Positions 51,826-61,238 of a stretch of 64,000 nt of DNA are shown here, in pieces. The notes under the pieces were generated by a model, which did not search any database, was not told the DNA's origin, and was given only the letters and a program-made list of their open reading frames with translations. Numbering within the stretch: the first letter of the stretch is position 1; each line of letters starts with the position of its first letter. This stretch comes from HXMU1420-2 sp034670145. GTDB taxonomy: Bacteria > Pseudomonadota > Alphaproteobacteria > Rhodobacterales > Rhodobacteraceae. The DNA is taken from positions 124,001-188,000 of the forward strand of contig JAXMOA010000006.1 in NCBI GenBank assembly GCA_034670145.1, written 5' to 3'. Both the position numbers and the translations under genes were made by a program.

Positions 51826-53001
51826 ATGTTTGCCGTTTTCACCTTTGTTCGCAAGGCGATCACACGCGCTGTCTTGCCAGCTGCGATGTTGGTTCTGGCC
51901 GCTTGCGAAACCACTGGGATCAGCAGTGGCGGTCCCAGCATCGACACGTCCAAGCCGGTTCCGGTCGCTTTGCTGGTGCCCAAAGGGTCCGGCAAGTCCG
52001 GCGATGCGATTCTGGCTCAGAGCCTGGAAAACGCCGCTCGGCTGGCCATTGGGGATTTGCAGGGCGTGAATATCGACCTGCGCGTCTATGACACGGCTGG
52101 ACGCGCGGATACTGCCGCGGCCAAGGCGACCGAGGCGGTTGCGGCGGGGGCCAAGATCATTCTGGGCCCGGTTTATGCCGAAGCGGCCAATGCTGCGGGA
52201 CTGGCGGTGCGCGGCAAGAATATCAATGTGCTGTCATTTTCCAACAACCCGGCGATTGCGGGCGGGAATGTTTTCATTCTGGGCCCGACGTTTGACAATA
52301 CGGCGAACCGTCTGGCCCGCTATGCGGCAGCGCAGGGCAAGAGCAAGATCGTCGTTGTGCATGGCAATGATGCGGCTGGGACCTCGGGACGGGCGGCGAT
52401 TGAACGTGGGATCAATGGCTCTTCAGCCCGTACAGCTGGGACTGTCGGGTATGATCTCAGCCAGCAGGGGGTTATCGACGCGATTCCCCGGGTGCGCGAC
52501 GCGGTTGGCAGCTCGGGTGCAGATGCGCTGTTTCTGACTGCAACGACTGCCGGAGCGCTGCCTTTGTTCACGCAATTGCTGCCTGAGGCCGGAGTCACGC
52601 GTGAAACCGTGCAGTATATCGGGCTGACGCGTTGGGATATCCCGCCACAGACGCTGGAGCTGCCGGGGGTTCAGGGGGGCTGGTTTGCCTTGCCCGACCC
52701 AACGGCCACGCAACAGTTCAAGAGCCGGTATTCAGCGGCCTATGGCGGCGTTCCGCATCCGATTGGCGGTCTGGCCTATGATGGTGTCGCCGCGATTGGT
52801 GCCCTGGTCGGGGCGGGTCGGTCGGACGCGCTGAGTGGGGCGGCCTTGACGCAGAGCGCCGGGTTCCAGGGTGTTGGCGGTATCTTCCGCCTGCTGGGCA
52901 ATGGCACAAACCAGCGCGGCCTGGCGGTCGCGACGATCCAGAACAATAAGGTGGTCGTGATTGACTCCGCTCCAAGAAGCTTCTCCGGCGCCGGCTCCTA
53001 A
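51826..53001 (+). CDS. Penicillin-binding-protein activator-type lipoprotein (LpoA-like)
   Basis: 391 residues. A lipoprotein signal MFAVFTFVRKAITRAVLPAA is followed by MLVLAAC with the lipobox Cys at about residue 27. The rest is a periplasmic-binding-protein type I fold (VALLVPKGSGKSGD, NVLSFSNNPAIAGGNVF), as in LivJ-type and LpoA proteins. LpoA activates PBP1A in E. coli; in alphaproteobacteria this annotation is by homology only. Divergent from rsmI, a common arrangement. Its last 41 bases overlap glnD. Confidence 0.85.
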   Translation: MFAVFTFVRKAITRAVLPAAMLVLAACETTGISSGGPSIDTSKPVPVALLVPKGSGKSGDAILAQSLENAARLAIGDLQGVNIDLRVYDTAGRADTAAAKATEAVAAGAKIILGPVYAEAANAAGLAVRGKNINVLSFSNNPAIAGGNVFILGPTFDNTANRLARYAAAQGKSKIVVVHGNDAAGTSGRAAIERGINGSSARTAGTVGYDLSQQGVIDAIPRVRDAVGSSGADALFLTATTAGALPLFTQLLPEAGVTRETVQYIGLTRWDIPPQTLELPGVQGGWFALPDPTATQQFKSRYSAAYGGVPHPIGGLAYDGVAAIGALVGAGRSDALSGAALTQSAGFQGVGGIFRLLGNGTNQRGLAVATIQNNKVVVIDSAPRSFSGAGS

Positions 53002-55765
53002 GGGCGGGCCGGCCTCATCATCGGATGACCGTCTGATCTGTGACCCTGAGCGGATTTTCGACACTGTCGGGATCCGGAAACAGATTGATCTGGCCATCGC
53101 GCAAACACAGGACACAGCCGCCCAACGGGCGGCTGTGGTTCAGGTGTTGCGCCGTGCCAACAAAGAGGGGCGCGCGACCATTGCCGAGGCTTTTGCCCAG
53201 GCGCCTTTTGCCTCTGGGCCATTGACCCGGTCTTATACTTATCTGACGGATGGGCTGGTCTCGGCGGCGTTTGATACGGCGCGTCTGCATTTGCACCCGC
53301 TGGCCAACCCGACTGCGGGCGAGCGTATTTCGCTGGTGGCGTTGGGGGGCTATGGGCGCGGTGACATGGCGCCGTTTTCGGATGTCGATCTGCTGTTCCT
53401 GACCCCTTACAAAATCACGCCCTGGGCTGAGAGCCTGATCGAAACGATCCTGTACATATTGTGGGATCTGAAGCTGAAGGTCGGCCATGCCAGTCGCACC
53501 ATTCAGGATTGTGTGCGGCTGGGCACCTCAGATTATACGATTCGCACCTCTTTGTTGGAGATGCGCCAACTGGATGGCGACCGCGCCCTGTCGGTCGAGT
53601 TGGAAGCCGCCCTGGAGCGGGATGTGTTTTCCAAGAATGCCACGGATTTTATCGAGGCCAAGCTGGAAGAACGCGAAAAGCGTCATGGGCGGTACGGCCA
53701 GCGGTATATGGTTGAGCCCAACGTCAAAGAGGGCAAGGGCGGGCTGCGCGATCTGCAATCCATGTTCTGGATCGCAAAATATGTGCATCGGGTGCAGGAT
53801 CCGGCCGAGCTGGTGGAGCTGGGTCTGTTTTTGCCGGATGAGTTTCAGTTGTTTGAGGCGGCGCAGTCCTTTTTGTGGGCGGTGCGCGCGCAGATGCATC
53901 TGGCGACGGGGCGCGCGACCGAGCAATTGACGTTTGACCTGCAAGTCGAGGTGGCTGATCGGCTGGGGTACAAGGACCGGGCGGGGCGCCGTGCTGTTGA
54001 AATCTTCATGCAGGACTATTTCCGCCATACCACGTCGGTCGGGGAACTGACGCGCATCTTGCTGACCAAGCTGGAGGCCATGCATGTCAAGAGCAAGCCG
54101 TTGTTCCAGCGCCTGCTGCGGCGGCGTCTGCGCGTGTCCGAAGGCTATCAGGTGGTGCACAACCGTATGGATGTTGCGGACCCCGAGGCGTTTTTGTCGG
54201 ACAAGCTGAACCTGTTGCGGATCTTTGAGGAAGGGTTGCGCACGGGGATGTTGATCCATCCCGATGCGATGCGGCTGGTGACGGCCAATCTGCATCTGAT
54301 TGATGACGAGATGCGCAAGGATCCGAAGGCGCGCAAGCTGTTCCTGGATCTGTTGCTGAAACATGGCAATCCAGAGCGCGCCCTGCGTCGGATGAACGAG
54401 CTTGGGGTGCTGTCGGCGTTTTTGCCAGAGTTTGAACCGATTGTCGCGATGATGCAGTTCAACATGTATCACGCCTATACGGTGGACGAACATACGATCC
54501 AGTGCATCGCGCAGCTGGCGATGATCGAAAAGGGGGACCTGATCGAAGACCTGCCGGTCGCGTCAGGTATCCTGACCGAGGGTGTGGACCGTCGGGTGCT
54601 GTATCTGGCGTTGCTGTTGCACGATATCGGCAAGGGGCGGGAAGAGGATCACTCGATTCTGGGCGCGCGGATTGCCCGCAAGGTTGCGCCGCGCCTGGGG
54701 CTGCGTGAGAGCGATTGCGAAACCGTGGAATGGTTGGTCCGCTATCATTTGCTGATGTCGGATACGGCGCAGAAACGGGATATCGCGGACCCGCGCACCG
54801 TGCGTGATTTTGCCAAGGCTGTGCAGACGGTCAAGCGGCTGGACCTGCTGACGGTTTTGACAGTGTGCGACATTCGCGGGGTTGGTCCTGCCACCTGGAA
54901 CAATTGGAAGGCGGCGCTGATCCGCGCGCTCTACCGTCAGACCCGCCGCGCCCTGGAAGGCGGCATGGAGGCGTTGACGCGTGCCAATCGCGGCGACGAG
55001 GCCCGCCGTGCTTTGCGCAAGGCGTTGGCCGATTGGCCGAAAAAGGCAATCGAGACAGAACTGGCGCGGCACTACCCGCCTTATTGGCAGGGTTTGCATG
55101 TCACGGCGCATTCGGTGTTTGCCCGTTTGCTGCGCGGAATACCGGACAATGAAATCCGGATTGACCTCTATCCCGATACAGAGCGGGATGCGACGCGGGT
55201 CTGTTTTGCGATGGCGGATCATCCCGGGATCTTTGTGCGCCTGACCGGAGCCTTGGCTCTGGTCGGGGCAAATATCGTCGACGCGCGCAGTTACACGACG
55301 CGGGACGGGTATGTGACCGATGCGTTCTGGATTCAGGATTCCGAGGGCCACCCCTATGAGGCCAGCCGGCTGCCGCGTCTGCAAAAGATGATCGAGCGCA
55401 CATTGTCGGGCGAGCTGGTGGCACGGGACGAATTGAAAACGCGTGACAAGGTCAAGAAACGCGAAAAAGCCTTTCGGGTGCCGACACATATCACCTTTGA
55501 TAACGAAGGCTCTGACATCTACACGATCATCGAGGTCGACACCCGCGACCGGCCCGGCCTGTTGCATGATCTGGCGCGCACCTTCACGGATTCCAATGTC
55601 TATGTCGCCAATGCGGTGATCGCGACCTATGGCGAACAGGTGGTGGATACCTTCTATGTCAAGGACATGTTCGGGCTGAAATATCACACCGCCAGCAAAC
55701 AGCGCGGACTGGAGAAAAAGCTGCGCAAAGCCATCGAAGAGGGCGTCGAACGGGCCAAGACCTAG
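52961..55765 (+). CDS. glnD: Protein-PII uridylyltransferase / uridylyl-removing enzyme
   Basis: 934 residues. The nucleotidyltransferase domain has ALGGYGRGDMAPFSDVDLLF, with D-x-D. A central HD domain (LLLHDIGKGREEDHS) removes UMP. Two C-terminal ACT domains (DHPGIFVRLTGALALVGAN and DRPGLLHDLARTFTDSNVYV) sense glutamine. It is the nitrogen sensor that modifies PII proteins. The only usable start is a TTG at 52961, next to a TGA in the same frame, overlapping the lpoA-like gene by 41 bases; translation coupling is likely. murJ follows. Confidence 0.95.
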   Translation: MTPLQEASPAPAPKGGPASSSDDRLICDPERIFDTVGIRKQIDLAIAQTQDTAAQRAAVVQVLRRANKEGRATIAEAFAQAPFASGPLTRSYTYLTDGLVSAAFDTARLHLHPLANPTAGERISLVALGGYGRGDMAPFSDVDLLFLTPYKITPWAESLIETILYILWDLKLKVGHASRTIQDCVRLGTSDYTIRTSLLEMRQLDGDRALSVELEAALERDVFSKNATDFIEAKLEEREKRHGRYGQRYMVEPNVKEGKGGLRDLQSMFWIAKYVHRVQDPAELVELGLFLPDEFQLFEAAQSFLWAVRAQMHLATGRATEQLTFDLQVEVADRLGYKDRAGRRAVEIFMQDYFRHTTSVGELTRILLTKLEAMHVKSKPLFQRLLRRRLRVSEGYQVVHNRMDVADPEAFLSDKLNLLRIFEEGLRTGMLIHPDAMRLVTANLHLIDDEMRKDPKARKLFLDLLLKHGNPERALRRMNELGVLSAFLPEFEPIVAMMQFNMYHAYTVDEHTIQCIAQLAMIEKGDLIEDLPVASGILTEGVDRRVLYLALLLHDIGKGREEDHSILGARIARKVAPRLGLRESDCETVEWLVRYHLLMSDTAQKRDIADPRTVRDFAKAVQTVKRLDLLTVLTVCDIRGVGPATWNNWKAALIRALYRQTRRALEGGMEALTRANRGDEARRALRKALADWPKKAIETELARHYPPYWQGLHVTAHSVFARLLRGIPDNEIRIDLYPDTERDATRVCFAMADHPGIFVRLTGALALVGANIVDARSYTTRDGYVTDAFWIQDSEGHPYEASRLPRLQKMIERTLSGELVARDELKTRDKVKKREKAFRVPTHITFDNEGSDIYTIIEVDTRDRPGLLHDLARTFTDSNVYVANAVIATYGEQVVDTFYVKDMFGLKYHTASKQRGLEKKLRKAIEEGVERAKT

Positions 55766-55883
55766 GCCCGGGCGCATGGCTTAGGGCAGATTGTCCGGGC
55801 GGCTTTCCCATGGCTGCGAAACAGGCTATGTCTGGGCCGAGCAATTCGGCGCGGGCATTGCACCCGGCCATTCAGGCACTGAC

Positions 55884-57449
55884 ATGAAACCTATCCGCCT
55901 TCTCTCTGGCTTTATGACCGTCGGCATGTGGACGCTGGCAAGCCGCGTGCTGGGCTTTGTCCGCGACATTCTGATTGCGGGGTTCCTGGGGGCCGGGCCG
56001 GTGGCCGAGGCGTTTCTGGTGGCGTTTTCACTGCCCAATATGTTTCGCCGGTTTTTCGCCGAAGGGGCGTTCAACACGGCCTTTGTGCCGCTGTTCTCCA
56101 AAAAGCTGGAGGCGGGTGAAGATCCGCAGCGGTTTTCCAACGATGCCTTTTCCGGCTTGGCCAGCGTTCTGATCCTGTTCACGCTGGGTGCGCAGTTGAT
56201 CATGCCCTGGCTGGTTCTGGCCATGGCCGGAGGTTTCGCGGCGGATGCGCGCTTTGCCCTCACGGTCGACTATGGGCGCATTGCCTTTCCCTATATCCTG
56301 TTCATTTCTCTGGCCGCTTTGTTTTCGGGGATTTTGAATACGACCGGGCGTTTTGCGGCGGCGGCGGCGGCGCCGGTGTTGTTGAATGTAATCCTGATCG
56401 GCGCGCTTGTTCTGGGGCATGTGTTGGCCGGGCAGGGCGGTGCGCCGGACCCGGCGTTGCAGGGGCGCGTGCTGAGCTGGGGTGTGCCGATTGCGGGGGT
56501 GGCGCAATTGGCGCTGGTCTGGATCTCGGCAGAGCGGGCGGGATTTCGGATTCGCCCGTCCTGGCCCAGGATGACGCCGGATCTGCGCCGTCTGGTGGCG
56601 ATTGCGTTGCCGGCGATGATGGCGGGCGGGGTGGTTCAGATCAACCTGTTGGTCGGGCGTCAGGTGGCCAGTTTCTTTGACGGTGCGATTGCCTGGCTGA
56701 GCTATGCGGATCGCTTGTATCAATTGCCTCTGGGGGTGGTCGGGATCGCGATTGGGGTCGTGCTGTTGCCGGATTTGTCACGCCGGGTGGGCGCAGGTGA
56801 CGATGCGGGCGCCAAAAACGCGTTGAGCCGCGCCGGAGAGGTGGCGCTGGCGCTGACCGTGCCTGCGGCTGTTGCGCTTGTGGTTGTGCCTGTGCCGCTG
56901 ATTTCGGTCCTGTTCGAGCGTGGTGCCTTTGGCGCGGATGATACGGCGGCGACGGCCGTGGCGCTGTCGATTTACGGGCTGGGTTTGCCAGCCTTTGTTT
57001 TGCAAAAGGTGCTGCAACCGCTGTATTTCGCGCGCGAGGATACACGCTCGCCGTTTCGGTTTGCCCTGGTGGCGATGGTCGTCAATGCGGTCGTGGCGGT
57101 GGGTCTGGCCTATTTGATCGGGTTTGCCGGTGCGGCCATCGGCACGACAATCGCGGCCTGGGTCATGGTGTGGCTGTTGGCGCGGGGCACCCGGCCGATG
57201 GGCGACGTGGCGCGGTTTGATGCGCGCTTGCGCCGCCGGATTTGGCGGATCTGTCTGGCGTCGCTGGTGATGGGCGCGGCCTTGTGGGTGCTGGAGGTTA
57301 TTCTGGGCCCTGCGTTTGGCACGGCGGGCCTGCGATACCTGGCGCTGGCCCTGCTGGTTGCCGGGGGAATGGCGGCCTATTTCGCAGCGGGCCAGGTTCT
57401 GGGCGCCTTTCGGTTGAGCGAATTCCGCAGCGCGATGCGCCGGGGATAA
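55884..57449 (+). CDS. murJ: Lipid II flippase MurJ
   Basis: 521 residues with about 14 hydrophobic segments of the MVF family. Diagnostic motifs near the N-terminus are SRVLGFVRDILIAGFLGAG and PNMFRRFFAEGAFNTAFVP; the Arg residues in the first helices are needed for lipid II transport. It flips lipid II to the periplasm for peptidoglycan synthesis. I chose the ATG at 55884 (MKPIRLLSGFM); an upstream TTG frame is unlikely. glnD-murJ is a conserved pair in alphaproteobacteria. Confidence 0.96.
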   Translation: MKPIRLLSGFMTVGMWTLASRVLGFVRDILIAGFLGAGPVAEAFLVAFSLPNMFRRFFAEGAFNTAFVPLFSKKLEAGEDPQRFSNDAFSGLASVLILFTLGAQLIMPWLVLAMAGGFAADARFALTVDYGRIAFPYILFISLAALFSGILNTTGRFAAAAAAPVLLNVILIGALVLGHVLAGQGGAPDPALQGRVLSWGVPIAGVAQLALVWISAERAGFRIRPSWPRMTPDLRRLVAIALPAMMAGGVVQINLLVGRQVASFFDGAIAWLSYADRLYQLPLGVVGIAIGVVLLPDLSRRVGAGDDAGAKNALSRAGEVALALTVPAAVALVVVPVPLISVLFERGAFGADDTAATAVALSIYGLGLPAFVLQKVLQPLYFAREDTRSPFRFALVAMVVNAVVAVGLAYLIGFAGAAIGTTIAAWVMVWLLARGTRPMGDVARFDARLRRRIWRICLASLVMGAALWVLEVILGPAFGTAGLRYLALALLVAGGMAAYFAAGQVLGAFRLSEFRSAMRRG

Positions 57450-57471
57450 TCCTGTCGCGGTGCGCGGCCTG

Positions 57472-58158
57472 TTATTGCCGGCGCACGCGTTTCATCAGGT
57501 CGGCCCAGCCACCGGGCGCCAGCACGATGCTCAGCAAGAAGCCCGTGCCAAATCCGGACAGGTCCGCCACCCATGTATTGTCGCGTCCGAACAGCAGACC
57601 AAACAACAGCTGGGCCCCCATCAGGAACGCGATCAGTGTGAACGCCCGCGCCTGGTTGGCCCCCACCGAAGACAGAGACCGCCACAGGATGTAGGTGAAC
57701 CCGCCGATCAGGCCATAGACAGAAGGAAAGGCCCCTGCCAGCCAAATCGGGTCGTTCAACAACAGCCCATATGCCAATGCGCCCACGGCACCTGACAGAA
57801 TGAAGATGATGACAAAGGCGATCTGACCAAAGACTTCGGCCACCATCTTGCCCATGGCCAGCAGCATGACCCCGGCAAAAAGCGCATGGGTAAAGCTGCC
57901 ATGCACAAACGGATAGGAAAAGAACCGGATCACATGTTCGGTGGGCCAGCGGCCAGTTTCGCGCATCCAGTCAAAGATCCGGTCGGAAAAGGCGAACGTC
58001 TGGACCGCGGCATTGCGCCAGCCGATGCCCTCGGGGCCGCCGATGACGCCATGGGCGGCCAGGTAGAACACCACTTCGATGCCCAGGAGAACCAGAAACA
58101 GGGCCGCAACGGCAGGCGGCAAAGGGTTGATTGCAGGGGGATTGGGGTCACTGCTCAT
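57472..58158 (-). CDS. Rhomboid-family membrane protein, predicted inactive
   Basis: 228 residues with six likely TM segments. The rhomboid H-x4-H block is FVHGSFTHALFAG (residues 85-97) and the loop-4 block is AGAFPSVYGLIGGF, where the catalytic GxSG serine is replaced by Phe144. The TM6 block WVADLSGFGTGFLL has Asp199 where active rhomboids have His, and the Asn of HxxxN is Ala95. All three residues of the active site are therefore missing. It probably binds clients without cleaving them (inference). Convergent with murJ and divergent from trpS. Confidence 0.85.
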   Translation of the reverse strand: MSSDPNPPAINPLPPAVAALFLVLLGIEVVFYLAAHGVIGGPEGIGWRNAAVQTFAFSDRIFDWMRETGRWPTEHVIRFFSYPFVHGSFTHALFAGVMLLAMGKMVAEVFGQIAFVIIFILSGAVGALAYGLLLNDPIWLAGAFPSVYGLIGGFTYILWRSLSSVGANQARAFTLIAFLMGAQLLFGLLFGRDNTWVADLSGFGTGFLLSIVLAPGGWADLMKRVRRQ

Positions 58159-58242
58159 CTGATGGCACTCCGCGGCTTCTTGACGATGTTTCCCCCTGTG
58201 GGTAAGCGAGGCACGCGTAATTTGCCAGCCGGGAGTGCACAC

Positions 58243-59265
58243 ATGTCCGAGACTCATTTCACACCGCGTGTGTTTTCCGGCATCCAGCCTTCGGGCGGGT
58301 TGACGCTGGGCAACTATCTGGGGGCCATCAAACGCTTTGTCGATATGCAGGGCGAAGCGTTTGAGACCGTCTATTGTATGGTCGACCTGCATGCGATTAC
58401 GGCCAAACTGTTGGACCCGGCGGTGCTGGCGCATAACACGCGCGAGCTGTGCGCCGGGTTCATCGCGGCCGGGATTGATCCGAACAAGTCGATTCTGATC
58501 AATCAAAGCCAGGTGCCCGAGCACGCGCAACTGGCCTGGATCTTCAATTGTGTGGCGCGCATGGGCTGGATGCAGCGCATGACCCAGTTCAAGGACAAGG
58601 CAGGCAAGAATGCGCAGAACCAATCGCTGGGTCTGTTTGCCTATCCTGCGCTGATGGCGGCGGATATTCTGATCTATCACGCCACGCATGTGCCTGTTGG
58701 CGAAGATCAAAAGCAGCATGTGGAACTGACCCGCGACATTGCGGCCAAGTTCAACCATGACTACGGGGTTGAGTTCTTTCCGCTGACCGAGCCGGTGATC
58801 GAAGGGGCCGCGACCCGGGTGATGTCGCTGCGGGACGGGTCCAAGAAGATGTCAAAATCTGACCCTTCGGATCTGAGCCGCATCAACATGACCGACGATG
58901 CGGATACGATTGCCGCCAAGATCCGCAAGGCGCGGACCGATCCAGAGCCTTTGCCCTCGGATATGGAGGGATTGGCGGATCGCCCCGAAGCGCGCAATCT
59001 GGTGAATGTTTTCGCGGCTCTGGCCGAAGTGTCGACTGACTCGGTCATGGCGGATTTCGGCGGTCAGCAGTTTTCGGTGTTCAAACCGGCGCTGGCGGAA
59101 CTGGCGGTAGAGAAATTGGCGCCGATTTCGACCGAGATGTCCCGTTTGATGGCGGACCCGGCCGAGATTGACCGTATTCTGGCCCATGGGGCGGGGCAGG
59201 CGCGTGAGATCACCGCGCCGATCCTCAAGCGCACTTATGAAATTGTCGGGATGGTTGGCGCCTGA
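58243..59265 (+). CDS. trpS: Tryptophanyl-tRNA synthetase
   Basis: 340 residues of class Ic. HIGH-type motif SGIQPSGGLTLGNYLGA and KMSKSDPSD (about residue 203). The middle part has GEDQKQHVELTRDIA. It charges tRNA-Trp. The ATG at 58243 follows a weak GGGAGT. The long open frame upstream is antisense of the rhomboid gene and is not coding. Confidence 0.97.
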   Translation: MSETHFTPRVFSGIQPSGGLTLGNYLGAIKRFVDMQGEAFETVYCMVDLHAITAKLLDPAVLAHNTRELCAGFIAAGIDPNKSILINQSQVPEHAQLAWIFNCVARMGWMQRMTQFKDKAGKNAQNQSLGLFAYPALMAADILIYHATHVPVGEDQKQHVELTRDIAAKFNHDYGVEFFPLTEPVIEGAATRVMSLRDGSKKMSKSDPSDLSRINMTDDADTIAAKIRKARTDPEPLPSDMEGLADRPEARNLVNVFAALAEVSTDSVMADFGGQQFSVFKPALAELAVEKLAPISTEMSRLMADPAEIDRILAHGAGQAREITAPILKRTYEIVGMVGA

Positions 59266-59281
59266 TCACCAGCGGACGGGA

Positions 59282-60205
59282 TCAGCCCTGAGCGAGCCTT
59301 GCGGCGCATCCCTGCAAGGCTGCGGCGTCATCTGTAATCAGGCGGATGGGCGGTGTCTCGATGATATCGCGCATCAGGTGTGGTGCGTCCAATGCCTCCA
59401 GAAACGGGGCGGAGGCGGTGGACAGGATGCCCCGGAACACGCCGCCGTTCAGATAAATGCCATCCAGGGGCAGATAGAACAGGATCAGCTCTCGCAAAGT
59501 CAGCCCAGCCAGCGTGGCAAAGAGGTTGACGGTTTGGCGCGCGGTTTTGTCCGGGCTGGCGATAATCTGATGACCGGGTTGGGCGGGTTGCCCTGACAGG
59601 CACGCGTGGAGTGCCGACAACCCGCGCCCTGCCAACAGCTCTTCGGTTGAAAAGAAGGCGGCGGCGGCTTGCGGGCCGATCGCGTCGTCCAGTCGCGCCT
59701 GCACCTCGGAGGGCAGGTTCACGTGCCCGGCCTCGGCTTCGAGCACGCGGTGGCCAGCGGCGCCGGCGGCGATTGATACGGCGACGTTTACGCCAGTGCC
59801 CAGGCCCAGGACAAAGGATTGCCCGTTGCGCCGCCCGCTTGCGGCGCCGGGGCGCAGTTCGGTGACCTGATTGTCGGCCAGATGGGGCAGGGCATAGCCC
59901 AGAGCGGCCAGATCGTTCATCAGGACGGCGCGTTCGGCGTTGGCCATCCGGGCCAGGGCATCAATGTGGAAATGCCAGTCCCGGTTGGTCAGCTTGCCGG
60001 TTTCGCCATGCGCCGGACCGGCAATGGCAACACAGATCCCGGATATGGCGGGGCGGTTGGCCTGATCCAGATAGGTATTGAGCGGGCCATCAAACCCGGA
60101 AAACCCGTCATTCAGGTAGGACTGAATGCTGCCCGCCACCAATTGCCCATCCTGGGCCATGGCCAGTCTGGTGTTCGTGCCCCCGATATCTGCAACCAGA
60201 TCCAT
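59282..60205 (-). CDS. glk: Glucokinase
   Basis: 307 residues of the ROK-independent Glk family. The phosphate-1 loop is VADIGGTNTRLA, then NDLAALGYAL, GLGTGVNVAV (phosphate 2) and EAEAGHVNLPS. It phosphorylates glucose in the cytoplasm. The ATG at 60205 fits the expected MDLVADIGG. It is the last gene of the minus-strand run amidase-galM-glk, with galM 49 bases upstream. Confidence 0.93.
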   Translation of the reverse strand: MDLVADIGGTNTRLAMAQDGQLVAGSIQSYLNDGFSGFDGPLNTYLDQANRPAISGICVAIAGPAHGETGKLTNRDWHFHIDALARMANAERAVLMNDLAALGYALPHLADNQVTELRPGAASGRRNGQSFVLGLGTGVNVAVSIAAGAAGHRVLEAEAGHVNLPSEVQARLDDAIGPQAAAAFFSTEELLAGRGLSALHACLSGQPAQPGHQIIASPDKTARQTVNLFATLAGLTLRELILFYLPLDGIYLNGGVFRGILSTASAPFLEALDAPHLMRDIIETPPIRLITDDAAALQGCAARLAQG

Positions 60206-60254
60206 ATGCGCGCGTCTCCTTCGGTGGCTGGTATCTCTGTCTGATCGGCCAGGA

Positions 60255-61238
60255 TCAAGCCCCGTCAGGGGCATGAATGCGGATCTTTGTTGTCTGTGAA
60301 TAGGGCTGCTCTGGTGTGGCAATCACAGAGGGGAAAGCCGGAGTGTTCACGGCGTTGGGCGCGCCTTGGGGTTCCAGGCAGAGACCGTGGAACGGGGCAT
60401 GGATCTGGCCGGGCAGGGCGGGGGCGTCAGCCGTCAGATGTGTTGCGGTATAGACCTGCAACCCCGGTTGGTCCGTGGTCATCTCCAGCGTTAGCCCGTT
60501 TGGCGCGGTCAGCCGGGCGGCGGTCGGGGCGTCGCGCAGCATAAAGTTCAGGTCCAGGCCCTGGGCGGCAAATTCGGACACGGGCCGGGGACGTGTCAGA
60601 TCCAGCGATGTCCCGGCCAAAGGCGTGATCTGCCCGGTCGGGATCAGGTCTGGCGTGGTTGGGGTGATGGCATCGGCCTGGACCTCCAGCCGCTGGTCCC
60701 AGATCGGGCCCTGGGTCAGGGCATAATAATTGTGCTGCGCCAGGGTGATCGGAGTCGGGCGGTCGGGGTGGGCGCGCATGTCATAGGTCAGAGTGTCGCC
60801 GTTGAGGGAGATCGTGACCTCAAAGTCCACCGCGCCGGGATATCCGCCGTCACCATCAGGAGAGTGCAGCGAGAATTGCACCGCCCGGTCCCCGTCCGGC
60901 TCTGCCTGCCAGATGCGCCGGCTCAAACCATCGGGGCCGCCGTGCAGGTGATGTGCGCCGTCATTGGCCGGCAGGCCATAACGTTGCCCGGCCAGCGAAA
61001 AGGCCGAGCCGCCAATCCGGTTGGCGACCCGCCCCACCACCGCGCCCAGATAGGCGGGGTTTGTTCGATAGGCCTCGGGCTGCTGATAGCCCAGGACGAC
61101 AGGCACCTGCGCGCCGTTCAGGGGGACGCGCCAGTCCTGGGTGACACAGCCGAGGGACAACAGCGAAACCACAACATCGCCCTGGCGCAATTCGAACCGC
61201 TCAATGGCTGCGGATGTGCCCATTGTTGATCCCATCAT
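60255..61238 (-). CDS. galM: Aldose 1-epimerase
   Basis: 327 residues of the galactose-mutarotase fold. The catalytic His is in LAQHNYYALT, the ligand-binding region is GAVVGRVANRIGG with NDGAHHLHGGPDG, and the general base Glu is in the late CLEPQGAPNAVN. It interconverts alpha- and beta-hexoses. Start at 61238, where ATGA overlaps the amidase stop. Beside glk, so sugar use is a shared theme. Confidence 0.9.
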   Translation of the reverse strand: MMGSTMGTSAAIERFELRQGDVVVSLLSLGCVTQDWRVPLNGAQVPVVLGYQQPEAYRTNPAYLGAVVGRVANRIGGSAFSLAGQRYGLPANDGAHHLHGGPDGLSRRIWQAEPDGDRAVQFSLHSPDGDGGYPGAVDFEVTISLNGDTLTYDMRAHPDRPTPITLAQHNYYALTQGPIWDQRLEVQADAITPTTPDLIPTGQITPLAGTSLDLTRPRPVSEFAAQGLDLNFMLRDAPTAARLTAPNGLTLEMTTDQPGLQVYTATHLTADAPALPGQIHAPFHGLCLEPQGAPNAVNTPAFPSVIATPEQPYSQTTKIRIHAPDGA

